64,000 bases of DNA, taken from positions 1,054,001 through 1,118,000 of the forward strand of contig JAUKTV010000007.1 of the NCBI GenBank assembly GCA_030549205.1, in the 5' to 3' direction. Positions within the stretch are counted from its first letter, which is position 1; the number at the start of each line of letters is the position of its first letter. A program made the translations under genes and the position numbers. Origin of the DNA: Apiosordaria backusii. Lineage: Eukaryota; Ascomycota; Sordariomycetes; Sordariales; Lasiosphaeriaceae. A model generated the notes under the pieces. It was not told the origin of the DNA. It did no database searches and was given only the letters and a program-made list of their open reading frames with translations. Shown in pieces: positions 24,766 to 33,825 of the stretch.

Positions 24766-26013
24766 ATGTCCACAGGCTTCACCAGCCCGTTTGGGGGCAA
24801 CTCGAACCCATTTGTCAGAATGGAGACCGCGGGTATGCAGAGAGTCGCCGAGGAGGATGAGAATGATATGATCACTTCTCCCACAACCCCGAGTTTTGGC
24901 CGCACCCCAGCCAGCCACAACAATGGCGGTGGGCTCTTTCGAAGCCCCTTTGGCGCCGATGGGGCATCCGATACACACATGACTGGCGTTGGCAGGCCCC
25001 ATCTTGATCCTGCAGGCTATCCTGCCCAGTACAATTTTGGACGTCGCACTTCGGTATCGGCCGAGTCACTTAAGCCCCCTACCGGAGAAACCTACGACAA
25101 CTGGACACCTCCTGTTCACCCCAAGACAGCAGAGCAGCTGCAGCGGCTGAAAGAAGCCATGAGCGGCAATTTTCTGTTCAGCCACCTCGACGACGAGCAA
25201 ACCGCCCAGGTGCTGGGTGCCTTAGTGGAGAAGCCAATCCCATCTAAGGATATCAAGGTGAGTTGGGCGCCAAAGTATACGCAAAAAGGAGCACATCTAA
25301 TATTCCGGCAGGTGATTACCCAAGGAGATACGGGTGACTTCTTTTACGTGGTTGAAAAGGGGTCTTTCGATATTTACGTCAGCCCCACAGGAAAGGTCGA
25401 GCCTGGTTTGGACGGAGCTGGCAGGAAGGTCAGCACCATTGGAGCCGGCGGATCTTTTGGAGAGCTTGCGCTCATGTACAACGCACCACGGGCCGCTACT
25501 GTCATTTCCGCCGAGCCCAACTGCACCCTCTGGGCCCTCGACCGCATGACTTTCCGAAGAATCTTGATGGAGTCGACCTTTGCCCGTCGTCGCATGTACG
25601 AGGGCTTCCTCGAGGAGGTGCCTTTGCTCTCAAGCTTGACCCCATATGAGCGCTCCAAGATTGCCGATGCGCTCAAGAGCGAGAAATTCCCGACCGGCCA
25701 CACCATTATTCGTGAGGGCGATCCGGGTGATTCCTTTTACTTGCTGGTGGATGGCGAGGCGGTCGCTCTTAGGAATGGCGACGAGACCCCTGTCAAGCAC
25801 TACAAGAAGGGCGATTTCTTTGGCGAGTTAGCTCTGCTTAACGACGCGCCACGCGCCGCCAGCGTGGTGAGCACGACCGAGGTCAAGGTTGTGTCGCTTG
25901 GCAAGTCGGCGTTCCAGCGGCTGCTGGGACCGGTGGAGAGCATCATGAGGAGGACCAAGTATGTGGGCGTCAAGACTGGTGTTGAGGAGATGGATCCTCT
26001 CCAGATCGCTTAA
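24766..26013 (+). CDS. pkaR: cAMP-dependent protein kinase regulatory subunit
   Basis: Exons 24766-25257 and 25312-26013 give 397 aa. Intron removal is supported by continuity of PIPSKDIK with VITQGDTGDFFYVVEKG. The N-terminus is FG/Pro-rich, followed by the kinase inhibitor/phosphorylation site RRTSVS (~residue 95) and the conserved block GNFLFSHLDDEQTAQVLGAL. Two cyclic-nucleotide cassettes follow, each with its phosphate-binding motif: FGELALMYNAPRAATV and FGELALLNDAPRAASV. The subunit holds the catalytic subunit inactive until cAMP binds. The 54-nt intron is a multiple of three and free of stops, so an unspliced read would also be open (415 aa). The RIIalpha-like docking/dimerisation helix is not obvious at this N-terminus, as in other euascomycete subunits. 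Confidence 0.96.
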   Translation: MSTGFTSPFGGNSNPFVRMETAGMQRVAEEDENDMITSPTTPSFGRTPASHNNGGGLFRSPFGADGASDTHMTGVGRPHLDPAGYPAQYNFGRRTSVSAESLKPPTGETYDNWTPPVHPKTAEQLQRLKEAMSGNFLFSHLDDEQTAQVLGALVEKPIPSKDIKVSWAPKYTQKGAHLIFRQVITQGDTGDFFYVVEKGSFDIYVSPTGKVEPGLDGAGRKVSTIGAGGSFGELALMYNAPRAATVISAEPNCTLWALDRMTFRRILMESTFARRRMYEGFLEEVPLLSSLTPYERSKIADALKSEKFPTGHTIIREGDPGDSFYLLVDGEAVALRNGDETPVKHYKKGDFFGELALLNDAPRAASVVSTTEVKVVSLGKSAFQRLLGPVESIMRRTKYVGVKTGVEEMDPLQIA

Positions 26014-26657
26014 AGAATAAAATCATTGATTGGGGTGGAAGGAGTAGAATAACCGTAATGGGGGCACGGGGGTTTCAGTTTTATTTCCCGTGGTGATAAG
26101 AACAAACATTGGAGAAGGGAACAAAGTTTGGTATTTTTGGTGTGGCTTTATGGATTGGGGATGGAGTTTAGGATTTTGTTATCTGTCTCCCTGTTTTTGT
26201 TGTTACCTTGATCATTCAAGACCAAACGCCCCTGGCTTGTCATTAGATACCTGAAGGAGTAGTAGCAACAGGTCGTGAATAGCAAATGCTATGTTTACCA
26301 AGGGGTTGTATGTACATTCTTGTCAAAGCCCAGTTTCGTAGAGTTTAAAACTGGCCAATCGCAACAGCATACCGCTCTTATCTCCAATTCAGAGTGTTTT
26401 GTTTTGTACATTTCCATTTTGAATATTGTATGTGTGTGATATAATCTCTGCTTTCATTAGCCCCGCAACCAGTTATTCAGCTTTGCGCGTTTTGGCCATT
26501 AATAGGTACATATCTCCATCTGACTGAAAAAATGTTCCTTGTATATGCAGCCAACTTTTCTGTCTCTCAAGTCTCACCACCCTCACCTCTTCTTTCATTA
26601 TCTATACCTCTTTTTTTCTTAAAAAAAAAATCCCATTCCCCTCTCTTTCCTCATTAA
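26014..26657. other. 3' flanks between convergent pkaR and SPF27 genes
   Basis: About 640 bp, T-rich, with no coding frame. Poly-T/poly-A runs near 26610-26628 may mark the 3' ends of both transcripts. Confidence 0.5.
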
Positions 26658-27379
26658 TTAACTATTGTTCCCTGCTCGCCAGCACCCCAACACCTCCCTC
26701 CTCACCTCCTCGGCCGCCAGTTCAGTTTCCAACACCCTCCCCACGCCGGCCTTCCAGTTTTCCTCGAGCAGCTTCATCTCCGGGCCTGCTTCTTCCTGCT
26801 GCGTCTTTCTTGCCAGGGTAATCAGGTCAATTTCTGTTTTTGTCTGTTGGAGCTCCTTTTCGAGTTGCTTCAGCTCGCCCTCGAGAAAGTAGTTCCCAGT
26901 GAGCCAGGCGTTTTTTCCGTAGGTGTCCAACAGGGCGAGGTGGGCGCGGCGGGAGGAGACGTAGGAGTGGGAGATGTAGGCTTTGGAGAGTTCGGTGGAT
27001 AGGGAGGAGGGGTGGGGGAGGTGGGGGTCCTGGGAGGGAGGAATAGCGGGATAGGTCGAGGGCGGAGAGTTTTTGGGGGACTGGGAGAGGCGGGTGAATT
27101 CGGTGGAGAGTAAAGGGGTGAGGAATTGGGGGGTGTATGGGGGGGGAGGAGGGCGTGGTTGGGATCGTCGGGGTGGAGGGCGCGTTCGGAGGTTATGAGG
27201 GAGTGGGCTTGGGAGAGTTGGGAGGGGGTTGGGGGGGGTCGATGTCTAGGGGAGGTTAGTATGCGGTGTTAGAAGGATGGAAGGAGAAGGTTGTGGGAAG
27301 AGAAGTCGGGGGTGGGCGGCTAGAGAGGGAAGGGGGGCATACATGGGAGGGATTCGTGGATTGTGGTTATTGATGGCAT
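26658..27379 (-). CDS. Pre-mRNA-splicing factor SPF27/BCAS2 homologue, reading frame broken
   Basis: Exon 1 (27379-27343) encodes MPSITTIHESLP; after a 97-nt intron (GTATGC...TAG) exon 2 starts YID, matching the family opening ESLPYIDPxPT. The rest of the family sequence is present but spread over frames: PTPSQLSQAHSLITSERA, then PYTPQFLTPLLSTEFTRLSQ, then SALDLSRYSSLPGP, then STELSKAYISHSYVSS and the conserved C-terminal coiled coil (LLDTYGKNAWLTGNYFLE, LEKELQQTKTEIDLI). The shifts fall in or beside homopolymers: C8 near 27231-27238, C8 near 27135-27142, A5 near 27072-27076, and a C-rich stretch near 26990-27020. Repairing them would give about 209 aa, a normal size. SPF27 is a structural subunit of the Prp19/NTC splicing complex. 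Because residue-level conservation survives across all shifts, sequencing error in homopolymers is more likely than a dead gene. Confidence 0.8.
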
Positions 27380-27682
27380 TTTGAGGTTGGTGGTGGTTGA
27401 TGGCTGTTGCTGAAGGGGGCGGTGAAGGTGTGAGTGTTGGTTGGGTTTGTAGCTTTTGGTTGTGGTTGAAAGTGACAGAAAAGTGGTCGGAAATGGTGTC
27501 TTGTTGGGGTTGATGTGGTGGTGGACGGTTGAACAGAACAGAATCTCAAAATGCGACTGCTGACTGCGCGATGCGATTGCTTGAGACGCGCAGCATTCAG
27601 TTTGGAAAAATCGGTCTCCACTGTGGAGAAGGCACACCAAGGGGTGGGTGTAGTCTGCTTATCGGAGTTCTTATCTAAACTA

Positions 27683-27721
27683 CGGAGGTTCCGGCCAAAA
27701 GTCTTTCCCACTTGATGTTAG
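27683..27721 (+). repeat. Left terminal inverted repeat
   Basis: 39 bp; pairs with 30916-30954 on the opposite strand with 38 of 39 positions identical (A versus C at the base after CACTTG). Preceded by TA. Confidence 0.92.
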
Positions 27722-27879
27722 TGCAATACGCCAAGACGGCTTAGCAACCGTGTAAAATTGATAGGCTATCCAATTTATACTGTAGATTGTATTGGATAAG
27801 AATTAGCTTCTATTCCTAAACAGAGGGCTATTGTCTGACCAAAACACCTACTTATACCTATTTAACTAATATTCCATAC

Positions 27880-29345
27880 TACTATTATATTATAAGATAG
27901 TATAGTAAGACAGTTCTAAATCTAACTATACAATTTATTTCTATAAAGTAGTATTTCTATAAATCACTTTACTAATAAATTACTACTATAGGTACTTTTA
28001 CTAAGTACTATATTAACTATACCAATCTATTAAAAAGAATCGACTGTTATTAAGTATATTTAGGCCCTTATATTTTAAGCCTATAGTACTAAACTTAACG
28101 AAATCTAAAACTAAATTAAGATTAAACCTAATACCTTTTATAAATTACTTAAAAAGGCCTAGAGCTATAAATATATTTTAAATAGCCTAGTAAAAGATAA
28201 ATTCGTCATTAATACCTACTGCTATAGCCGGCTACTTATAATTAATAAAGAAAACAGCCTAAGTAAGAAAATTAAAGTAATTATAACTAAAAATAGTACT
28301 ATATATAAATATTCTACTTAAGAAATTACTAATAAATTGGCCGTCCGGTTAGCTAAAAACTACCTAAATATTAAAGCACCTTTTTAACAAACCATTTTTT
28401 AATAGTTAAAGGCTAATAGATTTAAAAGCGTTAAACTATTAACTAAGCCCGGACTAATAAAAGTTTAAAAGCTAAAGCAGTTAGAATTTACTATATAAGT
28501 AAAGGACTGGTCTTTAAAGGAGTAGTCGAAAGTAGTATAGAGTAATAAAACTATAACTATAATTAGGAAAATCTATAATAAACAATATATTTAACACTAA
28601 GTTAAAAAAGTCTTTTATAAGTACTATACTTAAAAAAGATAGAAGGAATTTATAACCTTTATATTTTAGGCTTATTATATATATACCATTTAAGGTCCCT
28701 ACTACTATTAGCCTAAGGAAATAAAGGCTATAAGTATAAAGTATAAAGAAATGATAGCGGTATATAATATAAAGTATCTTAAAAAGTACCGTACCTTATA
28801 AAAGTTAGAGACCTAAATATAGTATATAGGCTTAAAGAATAAGGACGAATATAAGCCTATATTTAAGTATATTACTATAACTGGAGTTTAAACTAAGTAG
28901 GGTAAAGTAGAAGGTATTGACTGAATCTGGTACCGAAAGGAAATAATAAAGTTAAGATTTTTACTGTTTATAAAGAAATTAGTAAAAACCTTCAGGCCTA
29001 ACTATATAGTTTAGAAAAATAACTGCTTTAATTATATAGCTAAATAAAATAGAAAGCTATAGTAAAAAGCAAAGTTTAAAGTTCTAATATAGCCGGTAAA
29101 CTTCCTTAACTTTAATACTATTAAGCCTCTATAAGTTACCATTAAGAATTTCTAATATAAAAAGAAGATACCTACTAACTAGGCCGAACTTAAAAAGCAA
29201 TAAAAGGCTAAGTAAAATAGCTTTTTTATAAAAAAGCTATAGCAGTATATCGAACAAATCTAAAGCAATATTCAATAGATAATCCATTTAGTAAATAGAA
29301 ATAAGTATAAAGAAGGGATAATGCCTCTGCCGTTATTTAAGGATA
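27880..29345 (+). pseudogene. RIP-ruined DDE transposase
   Basis: On the plus strand, stop-riddled translation still shows the layout of a fungal Tc1/mariner DDE transposase. Around 28915-29040 a G-I-D-x-I-W-Y-R-K-E-I-I-K pattern leads into LLFIKKLVKTFRPNYIV and a degraded acidic/Asn motif (xNNC). Around 29108-29340 the usual IEPLW-like and lysine-rich tail region follows, ending near NRNKYKEG. Many Gln and Trp codons have become TAA, TAG or TGA, as expected from C-to-T changes on both strands. The N-terminal boundary is a guess, and the catalytic residues cannot be confirmed. The call rests on spaced motif resemblance from family knowledge plus the TIR/TA context. Confidence 0.6.
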
Positions 29346-29534
29346 AAGAAGAGCTAGGTATAAAGGCCTGGTAGAACTAGATTAATACAATATATACTAA
29401 GAAGGAGTAGTTAGTTTAGAAAGTAACTACTAAGGTTAACGAAGCTTATAAGCAGTAGGTAGAAACCATGGCCTAAGAGCAGTTAAATAACTTTACTAAC
29501 GATAAGGCGTAGCTAAAGAAATTCCGGTAGTATA

Positions 29535-30229
29535 GTAAGTAAGGCAGGGTAAGTTAAGTGCGGTAGGAAAGGTATAGTAAGCCAAGTGCGGTAGGAAAGG
29601 TATAGTAGGCCAGGTGCGGTAGGAAAGGTATGGTAGGCCAGGTATGGTAAGAAAGGTATAGTAGGAAAGGTATAGTAAGTAGGAAAGGCGTAGAAGGCCA
29701 GGTACTATGGGAAAGGCGTGGTAGGCCAGGTGTAGCCAGGTAGGTGATGACTTAGCTATTGGCAGGCAGGTTGGTTAGTTGCCTGCCTGCCTGGCCTAAT
29801 GGTAGGAAAGGCGTGGTAGGCCAGGTGCTGTAGGAAAGGCGTGGTAGGCCAGGTACTGTAGGAAAGGCGTAGTAGGCCAGGTGCTGTGAGAAAGGTATGG
29901 TAGGCCAGGTACCGTAGGAAAGGCATGGTAGGCCAGGTGCTGTGAGAAAGGCGTAGTAGGCCAGGTGCTGTAGGAAAGGCATGGTAGGCCAGGTGCTGTG
30001 GGAAAGGCGTAGTAGGCCAGGTGTAGTAGGAAAGGCGTAGTTAGCCAGGTGCGGTGGGAAAGGCTTGGTAGGTAGGAAAGGCGTGGTAGGCCAAGTATGG
30101 TAGGAAAGGCGTAGTTAGCCAGATGCAGTGGAAAAGGCTTGGTAGGTAGGAAAGGCATGGTAGGCCAGGTATGGTAAGAAAGGTATGATAGGCCAGGTAC
30201 CGTAGGAAAGGCATGGTAGGCCAAATGTG
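29535..30229. repeat. Minisatellite of ~30-bp units inside the transposon
   Basis: About twenty diverged copies of a ~30-bp unit built on GGTAGGAAAGGCGTGGTAGGCCAGGT, with variants in the last few bases (GCTGT, ACTGT, GCGGT, ATGGT) and some partial units. It is interrupted once by the 63-bp hairpin repeat at 29734. Minus-strand open frames reading repeats of Leu-Pro-Tyr-Phe type here are by-products of the repeat. Confidence 0.9.
29734..29796. repeat. 63-bp direct repeat with internal hairpin, copy 1
   Basis: Matches 30230-30292 with four differences, all transitions. It contains GGCAGGCAGG (29761-29770) and CCTGCCTGCC (29782-29791), which can pair as a 10-bp stem with an 11-nt loop. Confidence 0.88.
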
Positions 30230-30292
30230 GCCAGGCAGGTGATGACTCAGCTATTGGCAGGCAGGTTGGTTGGTTGCCTGCCTGCCTGGCCC
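30230..30292. repeat. 63-bp direct repeat with internal hairpin, copy 2
   Basis: Second copy of the repeat at 29734. The stem arms are 30256-30265 and 30277-30286. The two copies bracket most of the minisatellite. Confidence 0.88.
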
Positions 30293-30915
30293 AGGCAACT
30301 TGCTAGTTAACAGATTAGCCATCAAGTTCTAATTGCAATAGCGATTTAAATAGCTACAAAGCCCTAATTCAGGGCTTTCTGGCCTAGCTGTAGCCTACCT
30401 GTAGGATATAGGTAGTTAGTTATAGTAGTAAATTGAAGCCTTTAAAGCCTTAAGGGTATAGGAGGTAGTAGTTTGTTAAAGATATAGGAGGTGGTGGTTT
30501 GAAAGAAGGTAGGTTTGGAAGAGGGTGTTGGTTATAAAAGAAAGGCCAGGTATTGAAAAATTAGGTATAACTCAGTGGGTGTTGAGAGTTAGGATCTTCG
30601 GCTGAGGGTTAGGGTTTTCTATAACGAAAAAGTCGCCCACTTTACAGCTACTTTGCAGTCGGGTAAGGCGTTCAAATAATATATAATTGTAATAGGCAAA
30701 TAGAGCGGAAAACGACGATTCCAGCCATATCGAAGGCTTGCGCGCGCGCTGTAGTAGGCAAAAGAAAGGCCGGTTCAAAGTGGGTAGTTGAATTGGTGGT
30801 TGAATTGATGGTGGAATTGGTGATGGCTTCGGTGGAAGCCGGGCCAAGGCTTGAAAAAGGTGGGCTTGCTAAGGAATCTTGGCATACTGTGTGGCTCAGG
30901 GGTCCCTGTCAGGGC

Positions 30916-30954
30916 CTAACAGCAAGTGGGAAAGACTTTTGGCCGGAACCTCCG
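30916..30954 (-). repeat. Right terminal inverted repeat
   Basis: Reverse complement of the left repeat with one mismatch. Followed by TA at 30955-30956. Confidence 0.92.
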
Positions 30955-31413
30955 TACAAGTGTAGATAACTTGAGAGAGCAGCTCTTATCACTCCTGTAT
31001 GATTTGATTAGGTATCGTAGTTGGGGTATAGTACTATATCTAGCTCAACGTACTGATAGACTCGTATAGAGTATATTTTTCTATCAAGATTCAACCATAT
31101 CCTCAATAAATGCCCGAATCTTCAAGTTCGTTATTGCAAACGGGCTGTCACCCACCCCGGCAGCTCTTGGCAGCGGGGTGTGCTTGTCTCTTTGTCAAAT
31201 CGGGCAGTTTCCTGCGACAATGACGACACAGGCAGGCCGACGCCAAGCATCATTGCCACGCCTGCCCGTCGTTCATGTGCTTGATTCTCCAACTGGTTGG
31301 TTTTCTTGACCAACAGATAACACAACTTTGGGAGTATTTTCAAATCTTTTTATCTTTGACTATTCTTCGGAGACATGCAGAGCAGGTAGTCTCTGTTCTG
31401 CCCATCTTCAGCC
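30955..31413. other. Promoter region of the ceramidase gene
   Basis: 460 bp between the transposon end and the ceramidase ATG. No additional gene; the insertion presumably cut into or shortened this promoter. Confidence 0.5.
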
Positions 31414-33825
31414 ATGGAAACTCACGACAAGCTGCTCGGCGAAGAGCAAGACCACGCCATCTGGGACTCTGAGAAGGGTGGGGGATATCTTCAACAGCCA
31501 CTATTATCACAACAACAGCAACAGGCGCAAGATGGGGTTCCAAACGGAAAAAGATCGACATCGAGGAGGATATACTACCGCTCTATCATCGCTTACTTAA
31601 CCTCCATACTAGGCGCCATCATCCTAGGTGCTGCCCTACTTAGACTGTTAGCCGCAGAAAATACTAGGAAATGGACATCATGGACAACCTCAACCAGCCA
31701 CACCTCCCTAACCGGTGATCAATACCTCCTCGGCGTAGGAAAATCCGACATCACCGGCCCCGTAGTCGAAATCAACCTCATGGGCTACGCCGACCCAAAA
31801 CAAGTCGGCTCCGGCCTCCGCCAACGGTTATACTCCCGCGCCTTCATCGTAGGCAACATCGACAACCCCTCCGACCGCTTCGTCTATTTAGTTCTAGACA
31901 CCCAATCAGGGGACACCGCCATCCGCTACGGCATCCTCAACACTCTCTCCACCCTCGGCCCAGAGTACAAAGTCTACGGCCACCACAACGTCGCCGTCAC
32001 CGGCACGCACTCCCACGCCGGCCCAGCAGGGTGGTTGAATTACCTCCTGCCGCAGATAACCAGCAAAGGATTCGATCACCAAGGGTACCAAGCCATTGTC
32101 GACGGAGCAGTGGAGTCGATCCGAAAAGCCCACGAAAGTCTCGCCCCGGGGTATCTAAGTGTCGGGACGACAAAAGTCTTTGGGGCGAATATCAACCGGA
32201 GTCTGTTCGCGTACCTTGCCAATCCCGAGGCTGAGAGAGCGAGGTATAACACCAGCCTTGAAGATGACGGCTCCGTCGAGAAGGATCTCACGCTGTTAAA
32301 ATTTCAGCGTGCGTCTGATGGGAAGGATATCGGGGTGCTGACGTGGTTTCCGGTTCATGGGACGTCTCTGCTGGGGAATAACACCCTTGTCGCGGGTGAT
32401 AACAAGGGTGTTGCCGCCTACTTGTTTGAGAAGAGCCTTCGGGAAGAAAACCCGGATTTTGTTGCGGGTTTTAGCCAGGCGAGTGTGGGGGATACGAGTC
32501 CTAATGTCCTTGGGGCGTGGTGCGAGGATGGGTCAGGGGAGATGTGCAGTTTTGAGAATAGTACTTGTCCAGTTGATGGGAAGTCGCAAGCCTGTCATGG
32601 CAGAGGGCCGGGGTTCGGAGTTCCAGACAATGGAGCGAGTTCTTGTTATGAGATTGGGAGGAGACAGTTTGAGCCTGCTAAGCGGCTTTTTGATGCTGCG
32701 GGAGATCTCAAGCCGGTGAGAGGGGGCTGGGTCAAGTCTTTTCACAAGTTTCACCACATGTCCGGGTACGAGTTTGCTCTTCCTGATGGGAGAAAGGCGA
32801 GGACCTGTCCGGCGGCGCTGGGGTATTCTTTTGCGGCTGGGACTTCTGACGGGCCGGGGGCGTTTGATTTTAAGCAGCATGATGGGAACGAGAATACCAC
32901 GTCGCCGGTTTGGAAGGTGGTGTCGAGGTTTTTAAAGGATGCGAGTGAGGAGCAGAGGAGGTGTCATTGGCCGAAGCCGATTTTGTTGGATGTTGGGGAG
33001 ATGGAGAGGCCGTATTTGTGGACGCCGAATATTGTTGATGTTCAAGTGTTTCGGGTTGGGCAGTTCTTCATTGTTGTGTCTCCCGGTGAGGCAACGACTA
33101 TGGCTGGGAGGAGGTGGAAGGAGGCGGTTGCTGGGCATGCTGACGCTGGGGAGGATGATCCGATGGTTGTCTTGGGCGGGCCGGCGAATAGTTATACGCA
33201 TTATATCACCACGGAAGAGGAATATGGGATTCAGAGATATGAGGGGGCGTCGACGCTGTATGGACCGCATACGTTGGCGGCGTATATCAACGTTACGCTT
33301 TCGTTACTTTCCTACCTCAGCCCTGATTCACCGGCTCCTCCGCCACATGATCAGAAGTCTATGGCGTTCCCGCCGGACAACACGAATCGGTCGCTGTCGT
33401 TTATTCCGTCTGTGGTGATGGACAATGCGCCGCTGTTCAAATCCTTTGGGGATGTTTTAGCAGATGTTGAGGAAGACACGCCGTACATAATCGGGGATGT
33501 GGTCAAGGTCAGGTTTGTTGGGGCGAACCCGAGGAATAATTTACGATTGGGGCAGACGTATGCTGCTGTTGAGAAGCTGGGGAAAGATGGGGAGTGGGAA
33601 AGGTTCAGAGATGATGGGGATTGGGGTCTGGTTTTTGAATGGAAGAGGACGAGCGAGTTGATGGGGTGGAGCGAGGTTCAGGTTGGGTGGGATACGGCTG
33701 TTGAGGGAGAGGGGGAGATTGAGAAGGGGTCGGCGTATAGGATTAGGTACTATGGTGATAAGAAGGGGCTGTTGGATGGTGTGGAAGCTTTTGAGGGGGT
33801 GAGTGGTGTTTTTACTTTTGCTTGA
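31414..33825 (+). CDS. Neutral/alkaline ceramidase
   Basis: A single exon of 803 aa. A short cytoplasmic part is followed by one hydrophobic segment (~residues 58-80, IIAYLTSILGAIILGAALLRLL) that should act as a signal anchor, putting the catalytic domain in the secretory lumen or outside. The ceramidase domain starts at YLLGVGKSDITGPVVEINLMGYA. It contains the zinc-site segment VAVTGTHSHAGPAGW, the second His-containing motif WFPVHGTSLLGNN, and the nucleophile serine context VAGFSQASVGDTSPN (bacterial and human enzymes have GDVSPN). The C-terminal part forms the Ig-like domain. The enzyme hydrolyses the N-acyl bond of ceramide to sphingoid base and fatty acid. Codon use changes along the gene: C-ending codons before about 32150, G- and T-rich afterwards. 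It lies beside the TIR transposon. Confidence 0.95.
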   Translation: METHDKLLGEEQDHAIWDSEKGGGYLQQPLLSQQQQQAQDGVPNGKRSTSRRIYYRSIIAYLTSILGAIILGAALLRLLAAENTRKWTSWTTSTSHTSLTGDQYLLGVGKSDITGPVVEINLMGYADPKQVGSGLRQRLYSRAFIVGNIDNPSDRFVYLVLDTQSGDTAIRYGILNTLSTLGPEYKVYGHHNVAVTGTHSHAGPAGWLNYLLPQITSKGFDHQGYQAIVDGAVESIRKAHESLAPGYLSVGTTKVFGANINRSLFAYLANPEAERARYNTSLEDDGSVEKDLTLLKFQRASDGKDIGVLTWFPVHGTSLLGNNTLVAGDNKGVAAYLFEKSLREENPDFVAGFSQASVGDTSPNVLGAWCEDGSGEMCSFENSTCPVDGKSQACHGRGPGFGVPDNGASSCYEIGRRQFEPAKRLFDAAGDLKPVRGGWVKSFHKFHHMSGYEFALPDGRKARTCPAALGYSFAAGTSDGPGAFDFKQHDGNENTTSPVWKVVSRFLKDASEEQRRCHWPKPILLDVGEMERPYLWTPNIVDVQVFRVGQFFIVVSPGEATTMAGRRWKEAVAGHADAGEDDPMVVLGGPANSYTHYITTEEEYGIQRYEGASTLYGPHTLAAYINVTLSLLSYLSPDSPAPPPHDQKSMAFPPDNTNRSLSFIPSVVMDNAPLFKSFGDVLADVEEDTPYIIGDVVKVRFVGANPRNNLRLGQTYAAVEKLGKDGEWERFRDDGDWGLVFEWKRTSELMGWSEVQVGWDTAVEGEGEIEKGSAYRIRYYGDKKGLLDGVEAFEGVSGVFTFA

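Larger units (their letters stand above)
27683..30954. mobile_element. Degenerate TIR DNA transposon (Tc1/mariner type) with TA target duplication
   Basis: A 39-bp inverted repeat starting CGGAGGTTCCGGCCAAAAGT bounds 3272 bp. The two copies (27683-27721 and 30916-30954) differ at one base. Each end is flanked by TA (27681-27682 and 30955-30956), the signature target duplication of Tc1/mariner/pogo elements. Inside, 27,850-29,540 is extremely AT-rich with TpA everywhere and few CpA, as RIP produces. No frame of 60 codons survives between 27,712 and 29,751. A transposase remnant, a GC-richer minisatellite and two hairpin-forming repeats lie inside. The element ends only 460 bp upstream of the ceramidase ATG. 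Confidence 0.88.

Noticed and set aside
29752..30224. Two overlapping repetitive minus-strand proteins rich in Leu-Pro-Tyr-Phe
   Set aside because: They are translations of the ~30-bp minisatellite, whose unit length is near a multiple of three; no start context or non-repeat sequence supports them.
29535..30229. CRISPR array
   Set aside because: Units are contiguous and diverged without unique spacers, lie in a eukaryotic transposon, and have no cas genes nearby.
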